Of a stretch of DNA of 63,480 nt, positions 7,804 through 16,504 are shown in pieces (position 1 is the first letter of the stretch; every line of letters begins with the position of its first letter). The stretch is from NCBI GenBank assembly GCA_003225175.1, contig QIBA01000051.1:1-63480 (forward strand), read 5' to 3'. Origin of the DNA: Acidobacteriota bacterium. Its GTDB lineage: Bacteria > Acidobacteriota > Terriglobia > Terriglobales > Acidobacteriaceae. The notes under the pieces were generated by a model. It was not told the origin of the DNA and ran no database searches. It saw only the letters and a program-made list of their open reading frames with translations. The position numbers and the translations under genes are program-made.

Positions 7804-10044
7804 TTAATTTTTTGCTGCTGTGCTTCCACCACTCCCCAGCGGTTTGCGGGCAAAGTGATAGAGAGACCACGCGAGCACAAGAAACGCAATAACCGCTACT
7901 ACATTCAACCCCAGTGCACCGAAACCCATCGCCGGCAACCGCGAACTGATGTCCAACGGGTTTGGCTTGTCGGCTCCAAATATGAGCTTCACACCAATAC
8001 CAGCCAGGCCCATGATTCCGCCCGCAGCGATCAGGCCGCTGGCATACAGAGAACCGGGGCTAACATCGGTTTCAGCCGGAGTTTCGCCGGCGCGTTTGGC
8101 GGCGGACTCTACGAGCCAGCGGACAACGCCGCCAGCGAAGATCGCAAGCGTCGTTCCGATCGAGATGTAAGCCCCCACAGCAAACGCCAAAGAGCGAATT
8201 CCCAGCAGCTCGACCACGATCACCAGGAACACTCCAAGCATTACCAATCCCCAAGGCAGCTTGCGTGTCAGAATGCCGTTGATCACAGTCGACATTAACT
8301 GTGCTTGAGGAGCGGGAGCACGCTCACTCCCGATGCCCTGGATCCACTGTACTTCGATCTGTCCCGATTTAGGGCTGTAGAGGTACTTGCCGCTGGCAAT
8401 TTCCGAGGAATTAATCGCATTCAGGACGTAGTAGTCATGCCCGGGGAGAGTGACCATCTGCCCTTGGGCATCGCGATAGCTGAAGCGATCGCGCGTGAAG
8501 CCGCGTTGCCCGTTGGTTTCTTCGACGGTGACTCCCGGCGGCAGACGATTGAGGTCTATCTGCCTAACAAGTGGCCGGAATTCTTCGAGCCCCTTGTTCA
8601 TCCCTGTCAGCGTGTAACCAACGGCGAATGTGGAAACGGTGACTCCGATCAGCAAGGCCGCCTGTTGCCACTTCGGAGTCGCCCCAATCAGATAGCCTGT
8701 CTTTAAGTCCTGCGAAGTGTCGCCGGCATTGGACGACGCGATACAAACTACTCCGCCGATGGTGAGCACGAGCGCGCCGAAAGCGGGAGCCGTCCAGCCC
8801 AACGCCAGAAAGATCGCGGAGGTAGCCATCAGCGTCGCGATCGTCATTCCTGAAACAGGATTGGCCGAGCTGCCGATCAGGCCAGTAATGCGCGAAGAAA
8901 CTGTAACGAATAAGAATCCAAAAACGACGACGAAGACGGAAGCCACGATATTGGCGAAGAGCGAAGTCTGCGCGCCTGGAACAGGCTTAAACGTGAGAAA
9001 CCCCCACATCATGATAATCAGCAGCACCGAGCCGCCAACCGTCACCCACATAGGCAAATCGTCATCTGTACGCAGGTTGGAGCGTTCGCTCTTTTCCGAG
9101 CCCAACTGTTTCACGCTGGTGCGTATTGCCGAGACAATGGTTGGCATGGTCTTCATCAGCGTGATCAGGCCGGCACATGCCACAGCGCCTGCGCCCATGG
9201 GGCGAACATACGTGCGCCAAAGATCGGTGGGCGACATCTGTGAGATCGGCATTGTGCCGGGATAGATGGGCGTGGCCAAGCCCGCGCCGAAGAAGTGGAT
9301 GGCCGGCATCAGCACGAGCCACGAAAAGACGCCTCCAGCGAACAGCACACCCGCGACTCGCGGTCCGATGATGTATCCGACGCCCATGTATTCGGAGGTG
9401 GTGTTGGCGCGAATCGACGCACCCGCATATTGCTTGATGTCCCACGTAGGCGTGCTAGGCCAGGCGGCGAGCAGATTCTCATTTTGGAAAAACGTGTAAA
9501 GCGCACCCAGGCCGAGTCCCCAGAAGACGCGGCCGGCGAAGCTGCCTCCCCGGTCGCCGGCAACGAGAACATCGGCACATGCCGTCCCTTCGGGATAGGT
9601 GAGGACGCCATGCTCCTTCACAATCAATTGCCGACGCAGAGGGATCATGAAAAACACACCGATGAGTCCACCGACAAGACTCAGCAGAAAAATCCGCGCA
9701 ACTTCGAGCTGAAAGCCTAGAAAGATGAGAGCGGGCAGAGTGAAGATCACGCCCGACGCGACGGACTGCCCGGCATTCCCAGTCGTCTGCACAATATTGT
9801 TTTCGAGAATGGTGGCCCGACCAAAGGCGCGCAGAATACTGATCGAGAGCACTGCGATGGGAATCGACGCAGAAACGGTGAGACCAGCGCGGAGCCCAAC
9901 GTACACCGTCACACCGCCGAAGAGAATTCCAAATATCGACCCGAGAATCAGCGCACGCGGAGTGAATTCTTTGAGCTTCGTCTCGGAAGGAACGTACGGT
10001 TCAAATCGCGCTTCCGGAGTTTTCGGTTCAGTGATGGTAGCCAA
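7804..10044 (-). CDS. OPT-family oligopeptide transporter
   Basis: A 746-residue inner-membrane protein with about 14-16 hydrophobic segments. The N-terminal region (SETKLKEFTPRALILGSIFG, then VYVGLRAGLTVSASIPIAVL) and the EFRPLVRQ region are typical of the bacterial OPT family, which imports oligopeptides or metal-chelate peptides with protons. A soluble, beta-rich loop lies around residues 495-585. The frame begins with TTG at 10044, preceded by GGGAGG seven bases upstream; the nearer ATG is out of frame, so TTG is chosen. It is a lone gene between a terminator upstream and a palindrome downstream. Substrate is unknown. Confidence 0.93.
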   Translation of the reverse strand: MATITEPKTPEARFEPYVPSETKLKEFTPRALILGSIFGILFGGVTVYVGLRAGLTVSASIPIAVLSISILRAFGRATILENNIVQTTGNAGQSVASGVIFTLPALIFLGFQLEVARIFLLSLVGGLIGVFFMIPLRRQLIVKEHGVLTYPEGTACADVLVAGDRGGSFAGRVFWGLGLGALYTFFQNENLLAAWPSTPTWDIKQYAGASIRANTTSEYMGVGYIIGPRVAGVLFAGGVFSWLVLMPAIHFFGAGLATPIYPGTMPISQMSPTDLWRTYVRPMGAGAVACAGLITLMKTMPTIVSAIRTSVKQLGSEKSERSNLRTDDDLPMWVTVGGSVLLIIMMWGFLTFKPVPGAQTSLFANIVASVFVVVFGFLFVTVSSRITGLIGSSANPVSGMTIATLMATSAIFLALGWTAPAFGALVLTIGGVVCIASSNAGDTSQDLKTGYLIGATPKWQQAALLIGVTVSTFAVGYTLTGMNKGLEEFRPLVRQIDLNRLPPGVTVEETNGQRGFTRDRFSYRDAQGQMVTLPGHDYYVLNAINSSEIASGKYLYSPKSGQIEVQWIQGIGSERAPAPQAQLMSTVINGILTRKLPWGLVMLGVFLVIVVELLGIRSLAFAVGAYISIGTTLAIFAGGVVRWLVESAAKRAGETPAETDVSPGSLYASGLIAAGGIMGLAGIGVKLIFGADKPNPLDISSRLPAMGFGALGLNVVAVIAFLVLAWSLYHFARKPLGSGGSTAAKN

Positions 10045-10139
10045 TGCTCATCCTCCCGCGCGGAATCCCGTACCGTGCTGTTCCGGCGACCGATGATTCT
10101 AAGGGGAAATGAGGAAAAGCAGGTAGTAGTTGCGTCTTT

Positions 10140-10178
10140 AGCAGAAAAATGAAAAGCGCACCGTACTTACGGCGCGCT
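10140..10178 (-). terminator. Rho-independent terminator of trxA
   Basis: The stem AGCGCACCGTA/TACGGCGCGCT (10155-10178, one mismatch, 2-base loop) is followed on the minus strand by CTTTTCATTTTTC. It lies 58 bases after the trxA stop, before the OPT gene start, so the OPT gene is probably a separate transcript. Confidence 0.75.
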
Positions 10179-10235
10179 CTGGATACAACAAAACTTGAGC
10201 TTCGCAGCTGAGAAGCTCAGCGGATTAGAAGCTGA

Positions 10236-10565
10236 CTACACATGCTTGTCTAATGCCTTCTGAATGGTGTCTTTCGGCACATACCCGACGATCTGCTCCG
10301 CCACCTTGCCGTCTTTGAAGATCAGCAGCGTGGGGATTCCGCGCACTCCGTAGCGCATCGGTGTCGAGTTATTGCGATCTACGTCCATTTTGTAGACCTT
10401 CGCCTTGCCGTTATAAGCCTGTGCTACCTCATCCACTACTGGCGACAGCGCTTTGCATGGGCCACACCATGTAGCCCAGAAATCCACCATTACCGGCTGT
10501 TCAGACTTGAGCACGCTCTGCTCAAAATTGGCATCGGTCACTTCCATTACCGCGTCACCTGCCAT
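10236..10565 (-). CDS. trxA: Thioredoxin
   Basis: A 109-residue cytosolic thiol-disulfide reductase. The redox motif WCGPCK (Cys34, Cys37) follows VDFWAT, and MRYGVRGIPTLLIFKDGK contains the conserved cis-Pro. Length and sequence are those of bacterial thioredoxin 1. The frame is open 15 codons further upstream, but the ATG at 10565 has GGGGGAGAA 4-5 bases before it and gives the family N-terminus. A terminator follows. Upstream lies a structured-RNA candidate (10647-10792) with its own predicted promoter; whether trxA is read from it is open. Confidence 0.95.
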   Translation of the reverse strand: MAGDAVMEVTDANFEQSVLKSEQPVMVDFWATWCGPCKALSPVVDEVAQAYNGKAKVYKMDVDRNNSTPMRYGVRGIPTLLIFKDGKVAEQIVGYVPKDTIQKALDKHV

Positions 10566-10646
10566 GTAAGTTCTCCCCCATCGAAATGGTCCAACCTTCA
10601 ATCCTAGCATTGGGCTAGCTGAAGTTGATTAGATGATGTCCCAGCC

Positions 10647-10792
10647 AAAAAGAAGCGGAGCCCAGAAGGCCTTGGCGCAGTAGAAGTTAAGGGGCTCGCG
10701 TTAACCCCCGTCAATAGCGAGCCCCGAAATTCAAAGCGCCTGCCGGCCCGAAAGCCGCAAGCGCCCGGCAGCCCTCCCCCAGAACTGCCTTC
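10647..10792 (-). ncRNA. Candidate structured RNA upstream of trxA
   Basis: The 330-base gap between trxA and the endonuclease-like gene has no credible protein. On the minus strand it can fold as a three-way junction. The closing stem pairs GAAGGCAGT (10784-10792) with ACTGCGCC and GGCCTTC (10665-10681). Stem two is CTGCCGG/CCGGCAG (10740-10746 with 10765-10771). Stem three is the perfect GGGGCTCGC/GCGAGCCCC (10691-10699 with 10717-10725). CTTCTTTTT follows near 10647. The 5' arm starts where a promoter at 10800-10828 would initiate. It could be a free small RNA (6S-like is one idea) or a trxA leader. I do not recognise the family. Confidence 0.4.
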
Positions 10793-10799
10793 GTGAGGG

Positions 10800-10828
10800 A
10801 GAATATTGTGAGTCACTGCCGCTGTAAA
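10800..10828 (-). promoter_or_regulatory. Predicted promoter of the structured RNA
   Basis: On the minus strand TTTACA (10823-10828) and TATTCT (10800-10805) are separated by exactly 17 bases. Initiation about 7 bases later would start at the GAAGGCAGT arm of the predicted RNA. The match to the sigma-70 consensus is moderate. Confidence 0.45.
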
Positions 10829-10897
10829 GACCTCTCTAGTAACTTCGTGGTAATCGCAAAAAGTTACTTGCTTGTGAATCGCTAACTCCTTGAAGCA

Positions 10898-11632
10898 CTA
10901 TGACTTGAGTCTGAATTCTGCCAGAAGTGGCAGGTGATCTGATGCCAGCAGCGAGAGCCGATTCCGAACTATTCGGAATCGAACAAGCTCCAACGAGGGA
11001 TCGAAGTAGATGTGATCAAGCTCCAATACCGGTATTGGGCCGGGAAAAGTTCCTCGTCTTTTTTGGTGTTCATGAAGATGGATCTTGCTGAATTGCTTGA
11101 CCATCAGCTCTGAGGTGAGGCCTCGCGTCCATTCATTGAAGTCCCCGAGAATCACGCGAGGGCCGGTGTGGGCGACATGGTTCAGCATTTCCTCGCTGAG
11201 CAGTAGAGGGCCTTGGGCCCGGCGCTCGAGGTAGCTTGTGCCAAGATGCACATTGAAGACGTGCAACAGCTCTCCTCTTTTCATACGAATGTCCGTGCGC
11301 AAGCACCCGCGGGGCTCGCGGTGCTTCCAGCTAAGGTCATACGTCTCGCTGCATGCAACCGGCAGCCGAGCGAGCGTGGCATTCCCATAATGGGAGCCGC
11401 GCAGGTCACGCGTCCGGCCAAAAAAAACTTCGTATTTCCCCGTCAGAGCATCTGCGATCGCCTCCGCCTGATTCACTCTCCCTAATGGAGAGCCGTCCAC
11501 TACCTCCTGCAGCGCAATGCAGTCTGCCTTTAAGGGCGCCAACACACGCGCAATGCGCTCCGGAGAAACACGGCGGTCCCAGCCGCGGCATTTGTGGATG
11601 TTGTATGTAACCAGGCGGATCGTGATCGCCAT
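10898..11632 (-). CDS. Endonuclease/exonuclease/phosphatase family protein
   Basis: A 244-residue protein of the EEP fold. The family motifs appear in order: TYNIHKC near the N-terminus (metal/phosphate contact), IALQEV with the metal-binding Glu, FNVHLG, GDFNEW with the Asp/Asn pair, and SDHLPL with the catalytic His near the end. These proteins hydrolyse phosphodiesters in nucleic acids or phospholipids. Its ATG directly follows the stop of the phospholipase D-like gene with no gap, which suggests coupled translation and a shared membrane-lipid or phosphodiester role. No signal peptide is seen. Confidence 0.85.
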   Translation of the reverse strand: MAITIRLVTYNIHKCRGWDRRVSPERIARVLAPLKADCIALQEVVDGSPLGRVNQAEAIADALTGKYEVFFGRTRDLRGSHYGNATLARLPVACSETYDLSWKHREPRGCLRTDIRMKRGELLHVFNVHLGTSYLERRAQGPLLLSEEMLNHVAHTGPRVILGDFNEWTRGLTSELMVKQFSKIHLHEHQKRRGTFPGPIPVLELDHIYFDPSLELVRFRIVRNRLSLLASDHLPLLAEFRLKS

Positions 11633-12898
11633 TTATTGCTGTCGCTGAAGAAACCACCCTGCGGTTTCGAAAGCACGCTCCCATACCGGCCGCTTTTTCC
11701 ACTGGTCGTAGGTGACTCTCCGGCATTCGGCGAGATCGTGCTGGAAATCTTGCGTCAAGCGAGAAGCAAGTTCGGGACTGCGAGTTGCAAGGTTTACCTC
11801 ATCGTTGATGCCGAGCGAGCGATTGTCGAAGTTCGTGGACCCAACTACAGACCAGTGTCCATCGACGATGAGCACCTTGGCATGGATCATTGTCGGGTTG
11901 TACTCGTAAATCTCAGCTCCCGCTTCCAGCAGATCGCCATAAAGCGCACGGCCGGAATTGCGAGTCATCGCATGGTCACTCTTGCGTCCTGGGGTAATGA
12001 TTCTGATCTGCACGTGACGCTCTTTGATGGCTCGCAGCATCTCCTCGCGAATGGAGGTGTCCGGAAGAAAATACGGAGTTGTAATGTAAATCGACTTATT
12101 TGCCGAACGTATCAAAGCTTGATAGAGAACGTGGGCCCGAGTCGATCCGCCGAACGACGGACTGCTGTCGATCACGAATCCCTGCGCGCTTCCATTCGTC
12201 GGAAGCTCCGGAAAGAAGTCGTTTCCAGCAAGAATCTCGCCCGATGAATTGAGCCAGTTCTCGAGAAAGACGCCCTGCAGTCCAGCAACTGCTTCACCGC
12301 GCACACGACAGACCGTATCGCGCCAGCGTGGCTGCCGGCGAGTACCGGAGAGCCACTGATCGTCAATTCCAGCTCCTCCGATAAACCCAACTTCGCCATC
12401 CACCACCATCAACTCACGGTGCGTTCGATTGTTCACCCTGGTCCAGTTGTTCCATCGTAGCGGGTGATACCACTCCATATGTCCGCCAGCCTCGAGCAGA
12501 GGCTTGAAAAAATGTCGCGAGGTACTGAAGCTTCCCAACGCATCGACCACAATGCGAACCTGCACTCCGGCTCGTGCGCGCTCGACCAAGGCTTCCAGAA
12601 AGCGGTTGGCGATTTTCCCATGATGGAAGATGTAAGCCTCGAGATTGATATTCCGCCTTGCCTTGCCGATCGCCTCGAGCTCAGCTTCATAAAAATTTTC
12701 TCCATTTGTCAGCACATCAATGGAGACAGCGCGCTGCAGCCTGGTATCCGTCATCGCTTCCAGTTGGCGAACGAAATCGGGTGAGTCGATGGAACCGTCA
12801 GGCGTTTGCGCCAGGTGGTATTTAGGCGCGGGCTGCAGCAATACGATCAGCGCCCATGCAATGCCGACGATGGTGACGATGATCGCGAGCGTGCTCAT
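11633..12898 (-). CDS. Phospholipase D-like protein, cardiolipin-synthase type
   Basis: About 421 residues: one N-terminal membrane helix (residues 3-21) and two PLD domains. The second has a canonical HxKxxxxD (His339, Lys341, Asp346, in MIHAKVLIVDG) followed by STNFDNRSLGINDE, as in cardiolipin synthases. The first reads His160-Arg-Glu-...-Asp167, with Glu where Lys is usual; this may be a subfamily trait or an impaired half site. The frame is open to 12991, but MSTLAIIVTI at 12898 gives a cleaner membrane anchor; neither start has a good Shine-Dalgarno. The stop abuts the endonuclease-like start. Cardiolipin or other phosphatidyl transfer at the inner membrane is the likely role. Confidence 0.82.
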   Translation of the reverse strand: MSTLAIIVTIVGIAWALIVLLQPAPKYHLAQTPDGSIDSPDFVRQLEAMTDTRLQRAVSIDVLTNGENFYEAELEAIGKARRNINLEAYIFHHGKIANRFLEALVERARAGVQVRIVVDALGSFSTSRHFFKPLLEAGGHMEWYHPLRWNNWTRVNNRTHRELMVVDGEVGFIGGAGIDDQWLSGTRRQPRWRDTVCRVRGEAVAGLQGVFLENWLNSSGEILAGNDFFPELPTNGSAQGFVIDSSPSFGGSTRAHVLYQALIRSANKSIYITTPYFLPDTSIREEMLRAIKERHVQIRIITPGRKSDHAMTRNSGRALYGDLLEAGAEIYEYNPTMIHAKVLIVDGHWSVVGSTNFDNRSLGINDEVNLATRSPELASRLTQDFQHDLAECRRVTYDQWKKRPVWERAFETAGWFLQRQQ

Positions 12899-13318
12899 GT
12901 TGTGGTGCCGGTGAAAAAGACGCGGATTCTTATGAAGCCTGAGAGTGCGCGGCCGGTGACTGGAACTCGCGGAATTCGCAGTACGCAGCATCAGAAGCTT
13001 GGATGCTGACGGGAATAGGGCTGTGGTTTAGCGATCGAGAGATTTCGCGACACTTTCGGAGAACCGACGTGTTGAGCTCACCTCAATCCCTCCCATCCTG
13101 TGCCCCTCCTTTGGGCGAAGGATCGCCGGCGATCATTCGATTCCATGCCGTTTCGTGGCTCTTATACGACAAATCCTCGTGAAAGAGCCAGGATGCAGCA
13201 ACGGAGTTCGGCTCATTCCGGCAGATCGTTCGGCTAAAGGAGAGGCTCAGGATGCCGGTTTCATAATGGACAGCGCCGGGTACAAAGCCTTGCGACTGAC
13301 ATTGGCTTGACGGTCGAG
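12899..13318. other. Gap without a recognisable gene
   Basis: About 420 bases between the beta-CASP and phospholipase D-like genes. Part of it (12899-12991) could be a longer N-terminus of the latter. The rest has only frames of implausible composition, no strong hairpin and no clear promoter match. Confidence 0.5.
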
Positions 13319-14734
13319 CTAGTGACCGATCTCCACCTTCTGGAGCCACTGCGCGACATCCACTTTCCACCCAAGCTTCTCGCTAATTGCATCGCGCAGA
13401 GCTGCAGCCGCCGGCGGTTCGCCGTGGACCAGATACGTCTGCGACGGGTTTTGCGTGAACGTCGAAAGCCACTTCAGCAACTCCGGCGTGTCGGCATGAT
13501 CGCTGAACTGCTCGAGTGCGGCGACCTGCGCGCGAACGTGGACCTCTTCGCCGAACAATTTGACTGATGATGCACCAGCTTTTATCAGAGCACCTCGCGT
13601 GCCTGGTGCCTGAAAGCCAATGAAGATTACAGTGTTTCTCGGGTCTGAAAGCCGATGGATCAAGTGATGCACAATGCGCCCGCCGGTCACCATGCCGCTG
13701 GAAGAGATGATGATCATCGGATAGCGCGCGTCGTTTAGTTTGCGCGAGTCTTCCTGCTTCTGATCGAAGAAGAAGCTGTCCCACTGGAGAGGAGAGCCAT
13801 AACGCGCGATCAATCCACGCGTCTGCGGCGTGTATTCCTCGGAGTGCTTCAGAAAGACCTGAATCGCGGAGATAGCCATGGGGCTATCGATATGGACGGG
13901 AATGCTCGGAATCTGCTTCTCCTCCATCAGTTCCTTAATAAGGAAGAGAAGCTTTTGCGTGCGCTCGACGGCGAAGGCAGGAATTACAACGGTGCCACCA
14001 CGCGCAGCGGTATCGGAGATGAGTTTCGCCAGCTCGGGACGAACGTCGCTGGTCGGATGCAGGCGATTCCCATAAGTGGATTCCATCACGAGCACGTCGG
14101 CAGACTCGCCCTCTCGCGGACCAAAGTGTTGAACCTTTCCCGAAGAAACCTCGTCATCATGTACGCGGCCGATATCTCCGGTAAATAGCAATCGCTTATT
14201 TCCACCGTTCAGCGTCAGCTTAATCTCGGCCATCGACGAACCCGCGATGTGGGCCGCCGGCACAAATCGAAATTGAAAAAACGAGCCGAGCTGCGCGGGC
14301 CTCTCGAACGGAATAGGCTCGAAGTACTTCAGAGAATCCTGTGCCTCGGAGAGTGTGTAAAGCGGCAGAGCGGGATTGTGCTTCGAGGATTTATTACGGT
14401 TGTAATGAGCTGCATCTTCTTCCTGCAGATGTCCTGAATCGGGAAGGAGAATCCCACATAAGTCGATGGTTGCCGGGCTGGCATAAATCCGTCCACGAAA
14501 ACCCTGCTTGACCAGCTTGGGAATCCATCCGGAGTGATCCAGGTGCGCGTGCGTGAGAACCACCGCATCGATCTCGCTTGCCGGAATCGGCAGCGGCTGC
14601 CAGTTGCGTTCGCGCCACTGCTTCAGTCCCTGGAAGAGGCCGCAGTCGACCAACACCTGCTTGTCTCCAGTATTGATCAGGTGTTTCGATCCGGTCACGG
14701 TGCCGGCGGCGCCGAGGAATTGGATATATGCCAT
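13319..14734 (-). CDS. Beta-CASP metallo-beta-lactamase-fold ribonuclease-like protein
   Basis: A 471-residue protein with the metallo-beta-lactamase motif THAHLDHSG (His62, His64, Asp66, His67), LLFTGDIGR with the metal-binding Asp, STYGNR, and the C-terminal beta-CASP and RNA-specificity (RMMBL) parts, including SSGMVTGGR, FSDHAD and YLVHGEP. Proteins of this layout are zinc-dependent RNases of the CPSF73/YhfI-like group. It is 12 bases downstream of the M1-like gene and probably in the same leftward transcript as rlmB, which would fit an RNA-related cluster. The RNA substrate is unknown. Confidence 0.92.
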   Translation of the reverse strand: MAYIQFLGAAGTVTGSKHLINTGDKQVLVDCGLFQGLKQWRERNWQPLPIPASEIDAVVLTHAHLDHSGWIPKLVKQGFRGRIYASPATIDLCGILLPDSGHLQEEDAAHYNRNKSSKHNPALPLYTLSEAQDSLKYFEPIPFERPAQLGSFFQFRFVPAAHIAGSSMAEIKLTLNGGNKRLLFTGDIGRVHDDEVSSGKVQHFGPREGESADVLVMESTYGNRLHPTSDVRPELAKLISDTAARGGTVVIPAFAVERTQKLLFLIKELMEEKQIPSIPVHIDSPMAISAIQVFLKHSEEYTPQTRGLIARYGSPLQWDSFFFDQKQEDSRKLNDARYPMIIISSSGMVTGGRIVHHLIHRLSDPRNTVIFIGFQAPGTRGALIKAGASSVKLFGEEVHVRAQVAALEQFSDHADTPELLKWLSTFTQNPSQTYLVHGEPPAAAALRDAISEKLGWKVDVAQWLQKVEIGH

Positions 14735-14746
14735 TCAGCTTCCTTT

Positions 14747-16504
14747 CTATTGAGTGGCAATTCGTATTGGAGTGATGTTGTCGGATCGATCCGCTTCCGG
14801 AACACTTCCGTCATTGACGGTCAGCTCAATGGGACGGCTGCCGACTTCGATTCGGACCGCTACTTTGCTGTGTCCTGGAACGCGCTGGCGAGTCGGAACA
14901 TCTCCCTTGTCGGTGTGCACGATAACCGGCACTTCCGCCGCCGCAGCTCCTTTGTTCTCGATGGTTGCGGACACTAGATAAATACCCTGCAGGCTCGCAC
15001 GCGCATATCCATTGCTGGCGGTAAATTCCGGAAGGCCACGGTCCTGGTAAACCCAATCATCGAAGAACCACTCCAGATCCTTGTGCGAATTCTTTTCGAG
15101 AAGCTTCTGGATATATGACGGCTCTTTATCCACATCGGGATCATACTGCTGCAAGGAGTCGAGCAAAACGCGCTGCCCGACGGCTTCACGCAGCATCCAC
15201 CAGACATACATTGCCTTGGTGCGAAAGAAGACTTCGCTCGTTGTGTTCACCAAGCTGCTGCTCTTAGCCGATTCAGGAGCGGTGGAGTCCACAAGCAGCA
15301 GTGGCGTGAGGCGCTGCTGCATGTAGCTGATGGCAGCGGCGCGCCCATCCTGCTGTTCGCGCATCAGCGCCTGGGCGAGGTGGGCGGCACCGGCGTAGAT
15401 CCAGGCGCGAGGCGACCACAGGGTCTGATGAGCAAGCATGTACGCAGTAGTGACTTCCAGTGACTTCCGATCAATCGTTTTGAGGGGTGTGAGAAGTATC
15501 GTATCAGCTTCGAATGTTGAATCCTCTGCTTCTGGCAATTCCAGCACCGAGGCTAGCGGCGGAAATTTTGAATTGCGGATGATCGGAGCCACGGTGTTGC
15601 GGATCACACGAGCATAGTCGTCGGCTTGCGCTTCGTGTTCAGGTAAGAAGCGGATCGTGAAAACGCTATTGACATCGTTTCTGGCAAGTACGGAACGATA
15701 TTGAGCGCCCACAAGCACAGGTCCGGAGAGGCCAAGGTGATACCAGGAAAAAGTCCGCAAGCCATGGCCTAGTTGCCCATTGGAAACGAACCCGAATTTC
15801 TGCGCATTCGCAGAAAAGTAGTCAATTTCGGGTACGTCCGAATCCGATATGTTTAGGGTCATGCGGGACATGGAATGTCGCACCGCCCATGCGCTCGTCT
15901 CCTCAAACACGCGATTGCCCTGTGCGAGAATCGCCGGCGAGATCGAAACAGGAAACCAGAGCACATGGCCGACCCCGCGCAGACAGGTAAAGCTGGGCGT
16001 GATGCGGTCATAGTCACTCGCTACACGCGCTGCGAGAGGCGCCCCAAGCTGCGCGAGACGTGTGGTGTCGAGCGAGACAGTTCCGCTGTAGCCGACTTCC
16101 AACTCAAGCGATGCTCCCGGTGAAAGCGGCACAGGCAGCGTGATCGCTGCCTCCTGCACATTGCCACTGTGATCCAGATCGGAACGTACTTTGGAAGCCG
16201 TGAAGGGAATCGAGCTGCCGTTTTGCTTGATGGATGCCCACTTCAATGACGATGAGATCTGAAGCGGAATCTGGCGCTGTGGCTGATCAGAGTCGTTGCG
16301 CATGGTGATCTTGCCGCGCACAGAGAGAGATTCTGAAGCCGTCTCGATGCGGAGGTTGAGATCCCAATTCAGGAAAGTAAAGGCACTGCGATCGAGTTCG
16401 GTCGATTTCTCAGGCGATTGGATTAACGCATCCGTGGAGACGCAGCATGCTGCATCTTCGCTTAAGAACGCCAGCGCGAAGCCCAGGGCGATGACCAATC
16501 TCAC
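14747..16504 (-). CDS. Exported M1-peptidase-like protein lacking the zinc motif
   Basis: A 585-residue protein with an N-terminal signal sequence (about residues 1-19), a beta-rich domain resembling the M1 aminopeptidase N-domain, and a helical domain. Where M1 enzymes carry HExxH and a downstream Glu, it reads MLAHQTLW followed by AWIYAGAAHLAQALM, so zinc ligands are missing and peptidase activity is unlikely. A C-terminal beta domain follows the FFDDWVYQDRGLP segment, which is typical of the M1 superfamily. The start codon is GTG, overlapping the rlmB stop (GTGA). Codons 15-23 include a copy of a dispersed palindrome. Role unknown; a scaffold or binding function is a guess. Confidence 0.72.
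   Translation of the reverse strand: MRLVIALGFALAFLSEDAACCVSTDALIQSPEKSTELDRSAFTFLNWDLNLRIETASESLSVRGKITMRNDSDQPQRQIPLQISSSLKWASIKQNGSSIPFTASKVRSDLDHSGNVQEAAITLPVPLSPGASLELEVGYSGTVSLDTTRLAQLGAPLAARVASDYDRITPSFTCLRGVGHVLWFPVSISPAILAQGNRVFEETSAWAVRHSMSRMTLNISDSDVPEIDYFSANAQKFGFVSNGQLGHGLRTFSWYHLGLSGPVLVGAQYRSVLARNDVNSVFTIRFLPEHEAQADDYARVIRNTVAPIIRNSKFPPLASVLELPEAEDSTFEADTILLTPLKTIDRKSLEVTTAYMLAHQTLWSPRAWIYAGAAHLAQALMREQQDGRAAAISYMQQRLTPLLLVDSTAPESAKSSSLVNTTSEVFFRTKAMYVWWMLREAVGQRVLLDSLQQYDPDVDKEPSYIQKLLEKNSHKDLEWFFDDWVYQDRGLPEFTASNGYARASLQGIYLVSATIENKGAAAAEVPVIVHTDKGDVPTRQRVPGHSKVAVRIEVGSRPIELTVNDGSVPEADRSDNITPIRIATQ
16436..16459. repeat. GAGACGCAGCATGCTGC palindrome inside a gene
   Basis: A copy of the GACGCAGCATGCTGCGTC family. 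On the minus strand it is read as codons for DAACCVS just after the signal peptide of the M1-like protein. Other copies lie between genes at 20267, 21196, 37267, 46149 and 53087. Confidence 0.8.

Noticed and set aside
10604-10816. 70-codon minus-strand frame between trxA and the endonuclease-like gene
   Set aside because: Composition is not protein-like, and the region is better explained by strong stems with a promoter and a U tract.
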